Assembly (NCBI GenBank): GCA_905214855.1
Contig: CAJMNU010000014.1
Coordinates: 1-22,240, forward strand
Direction: 5' to 3'
Length of the DNA: 22,240 nucleotides
Source: an uncultured bacterium
GTDB taxonomy: Bacteria > Bacillota > Clostridia > Lachnospirales > Lachnospiraceae
Part shown: piece by piece, positions 14,610 to 22,240 of the stretch
How positions within the stretch are numbered: position 1 is the first letter of the stretch
Layout of the letters: each line of letters opens with the position of its first letter
The notes under the pieces: generated by a model
The model's input: the letters and a program-made list of their open reading frames with translations, nothing else
Told to the model about the DNA's origin: nothing
Database searches by the model: none
Position numbers and translations under genes: made by a program

Positions 14610-15773
14610 TTATATCAGATTATATTTTCCTTTTCTCTTTCCTGTATTTTTTGATACTCCTCTTCCAGTCAATATGGATTTCCAGCGTTTATAGAATTCT
14701 TCTGCTTCTTCCCCCTTTTCCTTTTCAGAGATCTCTGTACGATACCTTGCCGCTATATAAAGCTCCCTCAGCCCTTCCAGTTCTTTTCTCCCTGTTTCCT
14801 TTCCAAAAACCAACGCTTTTTTCTTTACCTCTTCACTTGTATCAGAGATTTCCAGACTCATCCCCTGTTTTTTACAAAATAATAAAAACTTCTGGTAAGT
14901 TCTTCGGACTGTGTCCAGATTTTCCTCTCCCTTGTTTCTTCTGTATACCTCTCTGTCCTCTTTTTTGATCGTCCGTTTCACGATCGTCTGAGAAGATGAC
15001 ACATCCTTATCTTCCATTGCAGAGACCAGTTTTTTATACAAAAATACAACAGTCATACAAAGGATGCATCCTGCCAAAAACCAAAATACCATTCGTATGC
15101 TAACTGGAAATCCATTTACTTCTTCAGGCTGAAATGGGATCTTTGTCCATCCCTCTCCACCACCCAAAATTTCTGATATTTCCCGAATTTTTGAACTATC
15201 CGGAAAAATAAGAGAAAGGAAACGTACCAACATGTCAGCTAAAATCCCGATCAAATAGACAATTCCCATCAAAATCGGCACAATGATCTGAAAATATATC
15301 AATTTTACAATCCATACCACAGTCTGTAAAACAGGGGAAGAGCCAAAAAATGCTGCTGCCAGAGCGACCAACACGAATGTCATGCCATTCCATGCCAAAA
15401 ATAAAGGATCTTTTCGTTCTTCCTCATCCAATCTCTCTAAACGCAGCTGAAAAATCCCAGACAATGCAAATATAATGATCCATATACATGATATAATTTT
15501 TAGCTGACCCTCTGTATGATAGATCAGATTGACTGCAATCGCCACCACAAGGATCCGACATTCCCAGAAAAACACCTGTTTCTGAGAAACCACTGTCATT
15601 CTATTCTGTTTCCAAAGTACTGCCATCCATCCCCCGTACACAATCGGAAGACTCTCACATACCATCTTTAATATCTTAGGCAATGACAGCCTCACTGGTT
15701 CTAAGATCGCCAGATACCAGCATATATCTGTAATCCCTTTTATGATCCAAAGAAACATACCTTTTTCTCCCAT
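14610..15773 (-). CDS. Membrane protein with DUF4129-like C-terminal domain
   Basis: A 387-residue protein with about five to seven membrane spans in the first 255 residues and a soluble basic C-terminal tail. The tail (about 290-375, TVRRTYQKFLLFCKKQG, then TSEEVKKKA and ELYIAARYRTEISEKE) resembles the DUF4129 domain, which often ends transglutaminase-like membrane proteins in MoxR-DUF58 loci. No transglutaminase Cys-His-Asp core is seen here. It follows the DUF58 gene by 41 nt and is the last gene of the unit. The start is ambiguous: ATG 15773 has GGAAG at about 9 nt, while ATG 15758 has GGGAG at 8 nt. Function is unknown; position suggests a membrane partner of MoxR and DUF58. Confidence 0.75.
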   Translation of the reverse strand: MGEKGMFLWIIKGITDICWYLAILEPVRLSLPKILKMVCESLPIVYGGWMAVLWKQNRMTVVSQKQVFFWECRILVVAIAVNLIYHTEGQLKIISCIWIIIFALSGIFQLRLERLDEEERKDPLFLAWNGMTFVLVALAAAFFGSSPVLQTVVWIVKLIYFQIIVPILMGIVYLIGILADMLVRFLSLIFPDSSKIREISEILGGGEGWTKIPFQPEEVNGFPVSIRMVFWFLAGCILCMTVVFLYKKLVSAMEDKDVSSSQTIVKRTIKKEDREVYRRNKGEENLDTVRRTYQKFLLFCKKQGMSLEISDTSEEVKKKALVFGKETGRKELEGLRELYIAARYRTEISEKEKGEEAEEFYKRWKSILTGRGVSKNTGKRKGKYNLI

Positions 15774-15788
15774 CTCTCACATCTTCCA

Positions 15789-15807
15789 TAAGTATTTTTT
15801 ATACTTA
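15789..15807 (-). other. Small hairpin between DUF58 and DUF4129 genes
   Basis: A perfect 7-bp stem, TAAGTAT and ATACTTA, with a 5-nt loop lies in the 41-nt gap. No G/C-rich stem or U-run, so it is not a terminator. It may affect mRNA processing or simply be chance in A/T-rich DNA. Confidence 0.35.
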
Positions 15808-15814
15808 CCCAATT

Positions 15815-16909
15815 CTATTGATCCTCTTCTATTGCCGCCTGAGGGTACAAGGAAAGTACTTCATATCCTGTCATATTTCTCAAATGCAATATCTCTTCCT
15901 GACATTCCCTCCATTCCTCCAGCGAGATTAAGATACATGTCCTGTTTTCACCACGTTTTGCCTCTGCATAATGAAGCAAAGAAGGCAAATGATCTCCAAA
16001 ATGATGTGTAGCTCTTCCCAGAATCTCCAATATCTCTTCCAAATGTATCTTTCCTTTTCCCTGCCATACTCCCTGCACTGTTCCAAGCGGTCCCTGTACC
16101 ACAGCATTGGTCATAAATTCATAAGAAAAGTCACGCTCTTCCAGCATTTCACATACCGTTCTTGCCATAGAAAAACATTCCTCAGTTCTTTCTTCCATAT
16201 CTTTTTTCCATACTTCTCTGCAAGAAATATCCAAAAGTACAAGACAGGACAGATCTGCTGTATGATCATACTCTTTTACCATCCATGTACCACATCGTGC
16301 CGAATGTGTCCAGCTAATATCCCTAAATGCTTCCCGTCCTGTATATTCCCTAAATCCTGCCGGTATCATCGGATCTTCCATCCAAAAACGTCTGACAGAA
16401 ACATTGCCTAAAAAACCACCCAAAAGCTGCTGCATCTGTACATTTTGAGAGGGTTCTGGTTTGACCACAATTTCCACTCTTCCTTCTGCCATCTTTCTTT
16501 TGGAAGTGATCCCAAGGAAATCTCCTGCATCCAAAGAAACTTCTGGAAACCGATACGATCCACGTTTTGAAAAACTCACTTTTCTCTGTATCTCTACTTT
16601 CTGCCACCCAGCCAGATACAGACGTGTTTCCAGATAGGCTCTCTGAAAAATCCCATCTCCCTGACTTTCCTTCCCTTTCAATGACTCATGTATACACACA
16701 CCATCCGGAAGATTTTCCCTGATCCTCAAAGAGGGGAGCATCATTCTTTTCTGATTGCATATCACACTGCTCATCCCAACCACTTCTTGTGGCTCTGCCA
16801 GATATTTTTCCAACTCCAGTGAATAATCCAAACCTTCTAAACCATGTTCCAAAATATAAAATTGAAACGTTGCTGCGATTACTGCCATAGCGATTACAAA
16901 ACCGATCAT
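15815..16909 (-). CDS. DUF58 domain protein
   Basis: A 364-residue protein anchored by one N-terminal membrane span (about 2-19). The DUF58 signature is clear: PAGFREYTGREAFRDISW (183-200), then HSARCGTWMVKEYD (202-215), followed by a von Willebrand A-like strand LVLLDIS (223-229). DUF58 proteins pair with MoxR ATPases in many bacteria and are linked to envelope stress, cell wall or surface-enzyme maturation; the precise role is not known. Its ATG overlaps the moxR stop by four bases (ATGA), which indicates translational coupling and supports both gene ends. Confidence 0.9.
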   Translation of the reverse strand: MIGFVIAMAVIAATFQFYILEHGLEGLDYSLELEKYLAEPQEVVGMSSVICNQKRMMLPSLRIRENLPDGVCIHESLKGKESQGDGIFQRAYLETRLYLAGWQKVEIQRKVSFSKRGSYRFPEVSLDAGDFLGITSKRKMAEGRVEIVVKPEPSQNVQMQQLLGGFLGNVSVRRFWMEDPMIPAGFREYTGREAFRDISWTHSARCGTWMVKEYDHTADLSCLVLLDISCREVWKKDMEERTEECFSMARTVCEMLEERDFSYEFMTNAVVQGPLGTVQGVWQGKGKIHLEEILEILGRATHHFGDHLPSLLHYAEAKRGENRTCILISLEEWRECQEEILHLRNMTGYEVLSLYPQAAIEEDQ

Positions 16910-17853
16910 ACCAGATTCTCCATAGGAACTCTTACCTCATCCAGTATTTTTTTGACAAAACGGATCTCATTTTCAGAGCCGGAGACTCCCCTTAACACGA
17001 TCCGATGACTCCAAACATAAGGTGCTAACTCTTTCACATCCTCTGGGATCACAAAATCTCTCCCTTTTATAGCTGCCAAAGCCTGACAGGCATGATACAG
17101 GGCAATCGCACCTCTTGTAGAAACACCAACTGTACAAACTCCTCCCTGTCTCGTTTTTTCCACTAGATCCATCAAATATCCTGCCACATCCGGATGAACT
17201 TTGACTGTTTTTACATACTCTTTCATCTCTAAAATTTCTTCTCGTTCCACAACCGTTTCCAGATGGTTTAACACATTTGATGAACCATCTCCCATAAGAA
17301 CAGCTAACTCCTGTTCCCTGTTCATATATCCTAAAGAAAGCCTCATAAAAAAACGGTCCATCTGTGCTTCTGGAAGGGGAAATGTACCATACGATTCAAT
17401 TGGGTTCTGTGTTGCCATCACAAAAAATGGTTCTTCCAAAGTATATGTCTGCCCATCTGCACTGATCTGCCTTTCTTCCATTGCTTCCAAAAGACTGGAC
17501 TGTGTTCTTGGTGTAGCACGATTGATCTCATCTGCCAAAATTAAATTTGCAAACAATGGACCTTTTTGAAATACAAATTCTCCTATTTTCTGATTATAGA
17601 AACGGATACCTGTGATATCAGATGGAAGAAGATCTGGAGTAAACTGAATGCGTTTACACTCCTGACCAACACTTTTTGCAAATGCTTTCAGCAGTGTCGT
17701 TTTTCCTGTTCCCGGCACATCTTCCAAAAGCACATGTCCAGAACATAAAAAACATACTGTGACCAGCCCGATCTCCTTTTCTTTACCCAAAATCACACGG
17801 GAACAATTTTCTATAATCTTCTCACAAATTTCCTGAAACTTATTTTTATCCAT
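16906..17853 (-). CDS. MoxR-family AAA+ ATPase
   Basis: A 315-residue cytoplasmic chaperone-like ATPase. Visible motifs are LLEDVPGTGKTTLLKAFA (42-59, Walker A 46-52), LILADEINRATPRTQSSLLE (104-123, Walker B), sensor 1 ATQNPIES (147-154), PEAQMDRFF (161-169) and a C-terminal lid with GVSTRGA and FVIPEDVKELAP. ATG 17853 is chosen over the in-frame ATG at 17901 because AAAGG lies 7 nt upstream. With this start it sits 17 nt after the methyltransferase gene instead of overlapping it. It probably remodels a partner that contains the DUF58 protein encoded next door. Confidence 0.94.
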   Translation of the reverse strand: MDKNKFQEICEKIIENCSRVILGKEKEIGLVTVCFLCSGHVLLEDVPGTGKTTLLKAFAKSVGQECKRIQFTPDLLPSDITGIRFYNQKIGEFVFQKGPLFANLILADEINRATPRTQSSLLEAMEERQISADGQTYTLEEPFFVMATQNPIESYGTFPLPEAQMDRFFMRLSLGYMNREQELAVLMGDGSSNVLNHLETVVEREEILEMKEYVKTVKVHPDVAGYLMDLVEKTRQGGVCTVGVSTRGAIALYHACQALAAIKGRDFVIPEDVKELAPYVWSHRIVLRGVSGSENEIRFVKKILDEVRVPMENLV

Positions 17854-17870
17854 AACAGTACCTTTCTCAC

Positions 17871-18716
17871 TCAAAATCGTTTCCTTTTTCCCAATTCCCA
17901 AAATGCGATCCCTGCTGCCACAGAAACATTTAAAGAATCTACCTCACCTGCCATTTCAATACGCACGGTATAATCACAATCCGCAATGGTTTCGGATGCC
18001 AGTCCTTCCCCTTCTGTTCCCATAACAATTGCTAATTTTTCCTCAGACTGCAACACTGGATCATCCAAAGAGATCGAATCTTCTCTAAGAGCCATTGCCA
18101 CTGTCTTAAATCCTAACCCCCTCAATATTTCCATTCCTTTTTCAGGCCAGATCTCCTCTTTTTGATGGAAAAATGTCCAAGGGATCTGAAAAACTGTCCC
18201 CATACTGACACGACTTGCTCTTCTGTACAAAGGATCGCTGCATCCTGCTGTCAATAATACCGCATCCATATGTAAAGCTGCTGCGGAACGAAAGATTGCT
18301 CCAACATTTGTAGGATTCATCACATTTTCCAAAATAACGATCCTCTTTGCATTTTCACAAAGACTTCTGATATCCGGCAATCTTTTCCGCCGCATCACAC
18401 ACAAAGCCCCTCTGGTCAATGGAAAACCTGTCAGTTTTTTTAACACCTCAAATTCAGCTGTATAAACAGGGATATCACCACAGCGGATGATCAGCTCCTT
18501 TGCCTCCCCCTCTATATGTTTTGTTTCCACCAATAGGGAAACTGGCTCATATCCAGCACAAAGTGCCCTCTCAATTACCTTTGGACTTTCTGCAATAAAA
18601 AATCCAGATTCTGGTTCATTATAATGGAATAACTGCCCCTCTGAAAGACGTGCATACATGTCCAGCTCCGGTGCATGAAACTCTTCAATTAATTTGATAT
18701 TCTTTCTGTACATCAT
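17871..18716 (-). CDS. TrmH/SpoU-family RNA 2'-O-methyltransferase
   Basis: A 281-residue SAM-dependent methyltransferase of the knotted SPOUT class acting on rRNA or tRNA ribose. The three family motifs are present: NPTNVGAIFRSAAAL (134-148), IVMGTEGEGL (230-239) and EVDSLNVSVAAGIAFW (258-273). The N-terminal part (about 1-110) is the substrate-binding extension. Which RNA position it modifies is not evident. ATG 18716 or the adjacent ATG 18713 may be used; the binding site (GAGATGG) is weak. It is the first gene of a minus-strand run with moxR, DUF58 and DUF4129. I found no clean -35/-10 pair upstream. Confidence 0.92.
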   Translation of the reverse strand: MMYRKNIKLIEEFHAPELDMYARLSEGQLFHYNEPESGFFIAESPKVIERALCAGYEPVSLLVETKHIEGEAKELIIRCGDIPVYTAEFEVLKKLTGFPLTRGALCVMRRKRLPDIRSLCENAKRIVILENVMNPTNVGAIFRSAAALHMDAVLLTAGCSDPLYRRASRVSMGTVFQIPWTFFHQKEEIWPEKGMEILRGLGFKTVAMALREDSISLDDPVLQSEEKLAIVMGTEGEGLASETIADCDYTVRIEMAGEVDSLNVSVAAGIAFWELGKRKRF

Positions 18717-18806
18717 TCAAATCCATCTCTTTTCTCATCACTTTTATACGTCATTATTTTATCATAGATACAAAATCATGGGGGAAAAAAATATTATTTT
18801 TTTAAC

Positions 18807-18835
18807 TTGACAATTTTCACATAATTCGTTAAACT
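18807..18835 (+). promoter_or_regulatory. Promoter of the speD leader RNA
   Basis: TTGACA (18807-18812), a 17-bp spacer and TAAACT (18830-18835), predicting a start near 18842. It faces the polyamine synthesis genes and lies 90 bp from the divergent methyltransferase gene. Confidence 0.7.
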
Positions 18836-19027
18836 ACAGACAATGTGTGATATGAGTTTTTACAGAGTATCCATACAAATATTTTCTCTGACCACCCAGT
18901 ACAGGGTTCAGGCCACACGGACAGCCGGGTCAACTGCCGATTGGCATTCTATGTTTATAGTTTGCCACTATTGATTGAGCAAACGCTCAATTTTATAAGT
19001 TGGTTACTTTATAACCGTAGCGCAGAT

Positions 19028-19216
19028 GCGCATATCAACTTGTAAAACGTCAATATGAGTAGTAAGGTAAGTATTTGCTATATAAACTCTCAATAAAAAG
19101 CTCATTCTATTTACATGATCAGATCAAATTGGACGGATCGGCAAACCTCTATATATAATCTGCCATCTTTCTATTTGTATCACATTTTGAGAGGATAGTT
19201 TACAAGTGATATGCGT
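19028..19216 (+). promoter_or_regulatory. Possible antiterminator pairing upstream of speD
   Basis: 19028-19046 pairs with 19199-19216 in 17 Watson-Crick pairs plus one G-U, with a single bulged A at 19038. The second strand includes the whole 5' arm of the terminator (19204-19214), so the two structures exclude each other. The first strand also contains 19031-19037, which can instead pair with 18848-18854. This is the geometry of a transcription attenuator. Confidence 0.6.
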
Positions 19217-19238
19217 CTATGCATATCACTTTTTTATT
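19204..19238 (+). terminator. Intrinsic terminator at the end of the speD leader
   Basis: Arms 19204-19214 (AAGTGATATGC) and 19221-19231 form 11 perfect pairs with a 6-nt loop (GTCTAT), followed by TTTTTATT. It lies 88 nt before the speD start codon. Between them is only a small hairpin near 19266-19285 and no clear promoter. Confidence 0.9.
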
Positions 19239-19325
19239 GCAAAAACGACCATAAATCAAACTGGAAAGTCTTTGGAGAAGGACTCTAAATACTACTACTA
19301 TTATTCAATGTAAGGAAGGACGAAC

Positions 19326-20087
19326 ATGGGGGAAAAGCTAAAACTATATGGATTCAACAATCTGACCAAATCACTCAGTTTTAACATTTATGATATCTGT
19401 TATGCCAAAACAGCCCGTGAACAGCAAGACTATATCAAATACATCAATCAGGAATATAACTCTGACCGTCTCACTAAAATTTTAACCACTCTTACAGACA
19501 TGATCGGTGCTAAAGTACTTCACATCTCCAAACAGGATTACGAACCACAGGGAGCTTCTGTCACTATTCTGATCGCTGAGGAATCCATGATCCCTGCCGG
19601 AGAAACGCAGCTTGCCCACTTAGACAAAAGCCATGTCACAGTACACACCTATCCAGAATACCATCCTGAAACCTTCCTTGCGACATTTCGTGTAGATATC
19701 GATGTTGCAACCTGTGGGGCGATCACTCCGCTTTCCACATTAGACTACCTGATTGGATCTTTTGACTCCGATATCATTACCATGGATTACCGTGTCAGGG
19801 GATTTACACGAGATGTAAATGGACAGAAACTTTTTATCGATCATCCGATCACATCGATCCAAAATTATATTGCACCTGAAACATTACGCCGCTATGATGC
19901 TGTAGATATCAATGTGTATGGTGCGAATCTATTCCACACCAAAATGATGCTCAAAGACATCTATCTGCAAAATTATCTATTTAAAACAGATGTCTATGAA
20001 CTTCCTCCTCAGACCCGTCTGGAGATCATGAATAATCTTCGCAGGGAAATGATCGAAATTTTCAGCGGAAGAAATATCTATCACTAG
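19326..20087 (+). CDS. speD: S-adenosylmethionine decarboxylase proenzyme
   Basis: This enzyme makes decarboxylated SAM, the aminopropyl donor for spermidine. The 253 residues align along their length with E. coli SpeD, not with the short Bacillus/Thermotoga form: [20 protein letters not shown] at the N-terminus, [12 protein letters not shown] (71-82), the self-cleavage site [13 protein letters not shown] (99-111), CGAITPL and [13 protein letters not shown]. Cleavage before Ser102 would yield the pyruvoyl cofactor. GGAAGG lies 6 nt before the ATG. It is the first protein gene after the structured leader and starts a compact spe operon, with 41 nt to the next gene. Confidence 0.97.
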   Translation: MGEKLKLYGFNNLTKSLSFNIYDICYAKTAREQQDYIKYINQEYNSDRLTKILTTLTDMIGAKVLHISKQDYEPQGASVTILIAEESMIPAGETQLAHLDKSHVTVHTYPEYHPETFLATFRVDIDVATCGAITPLSTLDYLIGSFDSDIITMDYRVRGFTRDVNGQKLFIDHPITSIQNYIAPETLRRYDAVDINVYGANLFHTKMMLKDIYLQNYLFKTDVYELPPQTRLEIMNNLRREMIEIFSGRNIYH

Positions 20088-20128
20088 AAATCTAACACCG
20101 ACTATTTACCAGCAAAGGGGAAAAAAAT

Positions 20129-21580
20129 ATGCACGATCAGACACATGCGCCAATTTATGAGGCGTTAGAAAATTTCAAGAAAATGCGGGTAGTTCCTTTT
20201 GATGTCCCAGGGCATAAAAGAGGACGTGGAAATCCAGAACTCACTGCCCTTTTAGGAGAGGCATGTGTAAGTATGGATGTCAATTCTATGAAACCACTGG
20301 ATAATCTCTGTCACCCTGTCTCTGTCATCCGTGAGGCAGAGATTTTAGCCGCAGAAGCCTTTGGGGCAGCCCATGCCTTTTTAATGGTCGGCGGCACTAC
20401 ATCCGCTGTACAGAGTATGATCCTTTCTGTTGCAAAAAGAGGGGAAAAGATCATCCTCCCCAGAAACGTACACCGCAGTGTCATGGGAGCTATGGTTTTA
20501 TGTGGGGCAATTCCTGTTTATGTGAATCCAGAATGTGATGACAGGCTTGGGATTCCTCTGGGAATGAGTGTATCTGCGGTTGAAAAAGCCATCTTGGAAA
20601 ACCCAGATGCAAAAGCGATTCTCGTAAATAACCCGACCTATTATGGTATCTGCTCTGATATCAGATCCATTGTATCTCTTGCACATGCACATGGAATGTT
20701 ATGTCTTGCAGATGAAGCACATGGAACGCATTTTTACTTTGGGGAGAACCTTCCCATCTCAGCCATGGCAGCAGGAGCTGATATGGCAGCTGTTTCCATG
20801 CATAAATCTGGTGGAAGTCTGACACAAAGTTCCCTTCTTCTGACTGGTCCTGCCATGTCAGAGGGTCATGTACGTCAGATCATCAATCTGACTCAGACAA
20901 CCAGTGGATCTTACCTTTTATTGTCCAGTTTAGATATTTCCAGAAGAAATCTTGCTCTTAGGGGAAAAGAAAGTTTTCAGCGTGTTGCACAGATGGCAGA
21001 ATATGCAAGAGCAGAGATCAACAAAATTGGAGGCTACTATGCATACTCCAAAGAACTGATCAACCATGACAGTATCTTTGACTTTGATGTGACAAAACTC
21101 TCTGTCAATACTCTGGATATCGGGCTTGCCGGCATTGAAGTCTATGACCTTCTGCGTGATGACTACGACATCCAGATTGAATTTGGAGATCTTGGCAATA
21201 TCCTCGCTTATCTCTCCATTGGTGATCGTCAGAGAGAAATTGAGCGTCTTGTAAGTGCCCTGTCTGAGATCCGCCGCCGTTTCAGCAAAAGCAAATCTGA
21301 TCTTATGAAACAGGAGTACATCGACCCAGCTGTTGCAATATCCCCACAGGATGCCTTTTATGCTGATAAAGAATCTCTGCCAATCCGTGAAACTGCTGGA
21401 AGAGTCTGCAGTGAATTTGTCATGTGCTATCCGCCTGGAATCCCGATCTTAGCACCTGGTGAACGCATCACAAAAGAAATTTTGGACTATATTGAATACG
21501 CAAAGGAAAAGGGCTGTTCCATGACAGGTCCAGAAGATGCAAAAATTGAACACTTAAATGTTTTGAAAGGAGTAGTCTGA
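20129..21580 (+). CDS. speA: PLP-dependent Orn/Lys/Arg decarboxylase, SpeA type
   Basis: A 483-residue fold-type I decarboxylase of the short Bacillus subtilis SpeA class, cytoplasmic. Motifs are FDVPGHKRGRG (24-34), MVGGTTSAVQSMI (86-98), LADEAHGTHFYFG (193-205, D195 holds the PLP ring nitrogen) and SMHKSGGSLTQSS (223-235, K226 binds PLP). A C-terminal domain ends with CYPPGIPILAPGE. Arginine decarboxylase, giving agmatine, is the likeliest activity because the gene lies between speD and speE, but lysine or ornithine cannot be excluded by motif. AAAGGGG before the ATG supports the start. Two nt separate its stop from speE. Confidence 0.92.
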   Translation: MHDQTHAPIYEALENFKKMRVVPFDVPGHKRGRGNPELTALLGEACVSMDVNSMKPLDNLCHPVSVIREAEILAAEAFGAAHAFLMVGGTTSAVQSMILSVAKRGEKIILPRNVHRSVMGAMVLCGAIPVYVNPECDDRLGIPLGMSVSAVEKAILENPDAKAILVNNPTYYGICSDIRSIVSLAHAHGMLCLADEAHGTHFYFGENLPISAMAAGADMAAVSMHKSGGSLTQSSLLLTGPAMSEGHVRQIINLTQTTSGSYLLLSSLDISRRNLALRGKESFQRVAQMAEYARAEINKIGGYYAYSKELINHDSIFDFDVTKLSVNTLDIGLAGIEVYDLLRDDYDIQIEFGDLGNILAYLSIGDRQREIERLVSALSEIRRRFSKSKSDLMKQEYIDPAVAISPQDAFYADKESLPIRETAGRVCSEFVMCYPPGIPILAPGERITKEILDYIEYAKEKGCSMTGPEDAKIEHLNVLKGVV

Positions 21581-21582
21581 TT

Positions 21583-22240
21583 ATGGAATTATGGTTTTCT
21601 GAATCCCAAACCCCAAATGTCAAACTTTCCATCCGTGTCAACCGCCAGCTTTACAGCGGACAAAGCGAATTTCAACGGATCGATGTATTTGAATCCCCTG
21701 AATTTGGACGTTTTCTCACTCTGGATGGATATATGATGCTAACCGAAAAAGACGAATTTATCTATCATGAGATGATCACCCATGTTCCAATGGCAGTACA
21801 TCCCCATGTAAAAGATGTTCTGGTGATCGGGGCTGGGGATGGTGGTGTCATCCGTGAGCTGACCCGTTATCCTGAAATCGAACACATTGATATGGTAGAA
21901 ATCGATCCCCTTGTAGTAGAAGTCTGCAAAAAATATCTTCCGCAGACCGCATGCCGCCTGGATGATCCCAGAGTTTCAATTCACTATGAAGATGGACTAC
22001 GCTTTATCCGCTCCTGCGAAAGCTGTTATGACCTAATCATTGTGGATTCCACAGATCCGTTTGGACCCGGAGAAGGTCTCTTCACTCTGGAATTTTATGG
22101 TAACTGTTATAAAGCACTCCGCCCTGACGGCATCATGGTCAATCAGCATGAAAGCCCATTCTACGCAGAAGATGCCGCAGCATGTCAACGTGCCCATAAG
22201 CGGATTGTACAATCTTTCCCTATCAGCAAAGTATTTCAGG
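21583..22240 (+). CDS. speE: Spermidine synthase (cut by window edge)
   Basis: Transfers the aminopropyl group from decarboxylated SAM to putrescine. 219 codons are visible; the usual length is about 280. Motifs are LTLDGYMMLTEKDEFIYHEM (45-64), the SAM-binding VIGAGDGGVIREL (81-93), VEIDPLVVEVCKKY (105-118), YEDGLRFI (135-142) and DSTDPFGPGEGLF (155-167, with the catalytic Asp155). The ATG at 21583 follows AAAGGAG by 10 nt; that site lies inside the end of speA, so the genes are coupled. Nothing odd is seen in the available part. The reading frame is open to the right edge. Confidence 0.96.
   Translation, partial: MELWFSESQTPNVKLSIRVNRQLYSGQSEFQRIDVFESPEFGRFLTLDGYMMLTEKDEFIYHEMITHVPMAVHPHVKDVLVIGAGDGGVIRELTRYPEIEHIDMVEIDPLVVEVCKKYLPQTACRLDDPRVSIHYEDGLRFIRSCESCYDLIIVDSTDPFGPGEGLFTLEFYGNCYKALRPDGIMVNQHESPFYAEDAAACQRAHKRIVQSFPISKVFQ

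Larger units (their letters stand above)
18842..19238 (+). ncRNA. Structured leader or ncRNA of about 400 nt upstream of speD
   Basis: No convincing gene lies between 18717 and 19325, yet 18842-19238 starts at a good promoter, ends in an intrinsic terminator and is rich in hairpins. Clear stems are 18974-18980/18985-18991 (7 perfect bp, loop AAAC), 18957-18961/18967-18971 (5 bp), 18935-18938/18943-18946 (TGCC/GGCA), 18894-18897/18904-18907 (ACCC/GGGT) and a long-range TGACC/GGTCA (18889-18893/18928-18932) that would close a multi-branch junction. 18848-18854 can pair with 19031-19037 to enclose a domain of about 190 nt. I checked by eye for T-box, SAM, lysine, TPP, purine, ykkC, tmRNA, RNase P and SRP signatures and saw none. 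It is either a riboswitch-type leader or an independent RNA. Confidence 0.6.

Noticed and set aside
18843..18974. A 43-codon frame starting MCDMSFYRV at the predicted start of the speD leader RNA
   Set aside because: It begins at or next to the transcription start with no ribosome binding site, runs through G/C-rich paired segments and has no recognisable protein features. RNA structure explains the region better. A leaderless leader peptide is not fully excluded.
18842..19238. tmRNA, RNase P RNA, SRP RNA or a T-box leader
   Set aside because: The conserved landmarks (CCA end with T-arm, RNase P core boxes, SRP Alu and domain IV motifs, the T-box GGTGGAACC-type sequence) are not present.

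Overview
The window looks like chromosomal DNA of a low-GC Firmicute, most likely a gut Lachnospiraceae (Clostridia). I infer this from the A/T-rich codon use, strong AGGAGG-type ribosome binding sites, TTGACA/TATAAT promoters, an E. coli-length SpeD next to a Bacillus-type SpeA, and carbohydrate genes typical of gut clostridia. The genus cannot be fixed from sequence alone. No mobile element, CRISPR array, tRNA or rRNA was seen.

Layout. (1) 1-1179, minus: the start of chorismate synthase (aroC, cut by the window edge) preceded with zero gap by a beta-propeller lactonase-like gene. (2) 1367-6030, plus: a polyamine uptake operon. A consensus promoter and a 5' UTR with a hairpin and a tandem 20-bp repeat lead into an XRE-cupin regulator, potA, potB and a fused potC-potD gene, then a bidirectional terminator. 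(3) 6095-10502: a small glycan locus. A cytoplasmic GH95 glycosidase and a RhaT-family sugar transporter lie on minus, divergent from an AraC-type regulator. (4) 10503-12194: a 28-codon single-span membrane peptide gene and a UraA-type uracil permease, both minus. (5) 12297-14587, minus: a cytoplasmic heparinase II/III-family protein with its own promoter and a 21-bp-spaced direct repeat. (6) 14610-18716, minus: a TrmH/SpoU methyltransferase, MoxR AAA+ ATPase, DUF58 protein and DUF4129-like membrane protein, probably one transcription unit. (7) 18807-22240, plus: a promoter, a roughly 400-nt structured leader or ncRNA with an intrinsic terminator, then speD, a SpeA-type decarboxylase and speE (cut by the edge).

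How the parts work together. Both ends of the window handle polyamines: import by PotABCD at the left, and synthesis by SpeD, a SpeA-type decarboxylase and SpeE at the right. The most interesting non-coding element is the leader before speD. Segment 19028-19046 can form about 18 base pairs (one bulge) with 19199-19216, which contains the 5' arm of the terminator at 19204-19231. A segment near the RNA 5' end, 18848-18854, can in turn pair with 19031-19037. This is the three-way geometry of a transcription attenuator or riboswitch, and I do not recognise the family. The central carbohydrate genes lack signal peptides, so they probably act on imported oligosaccharides.
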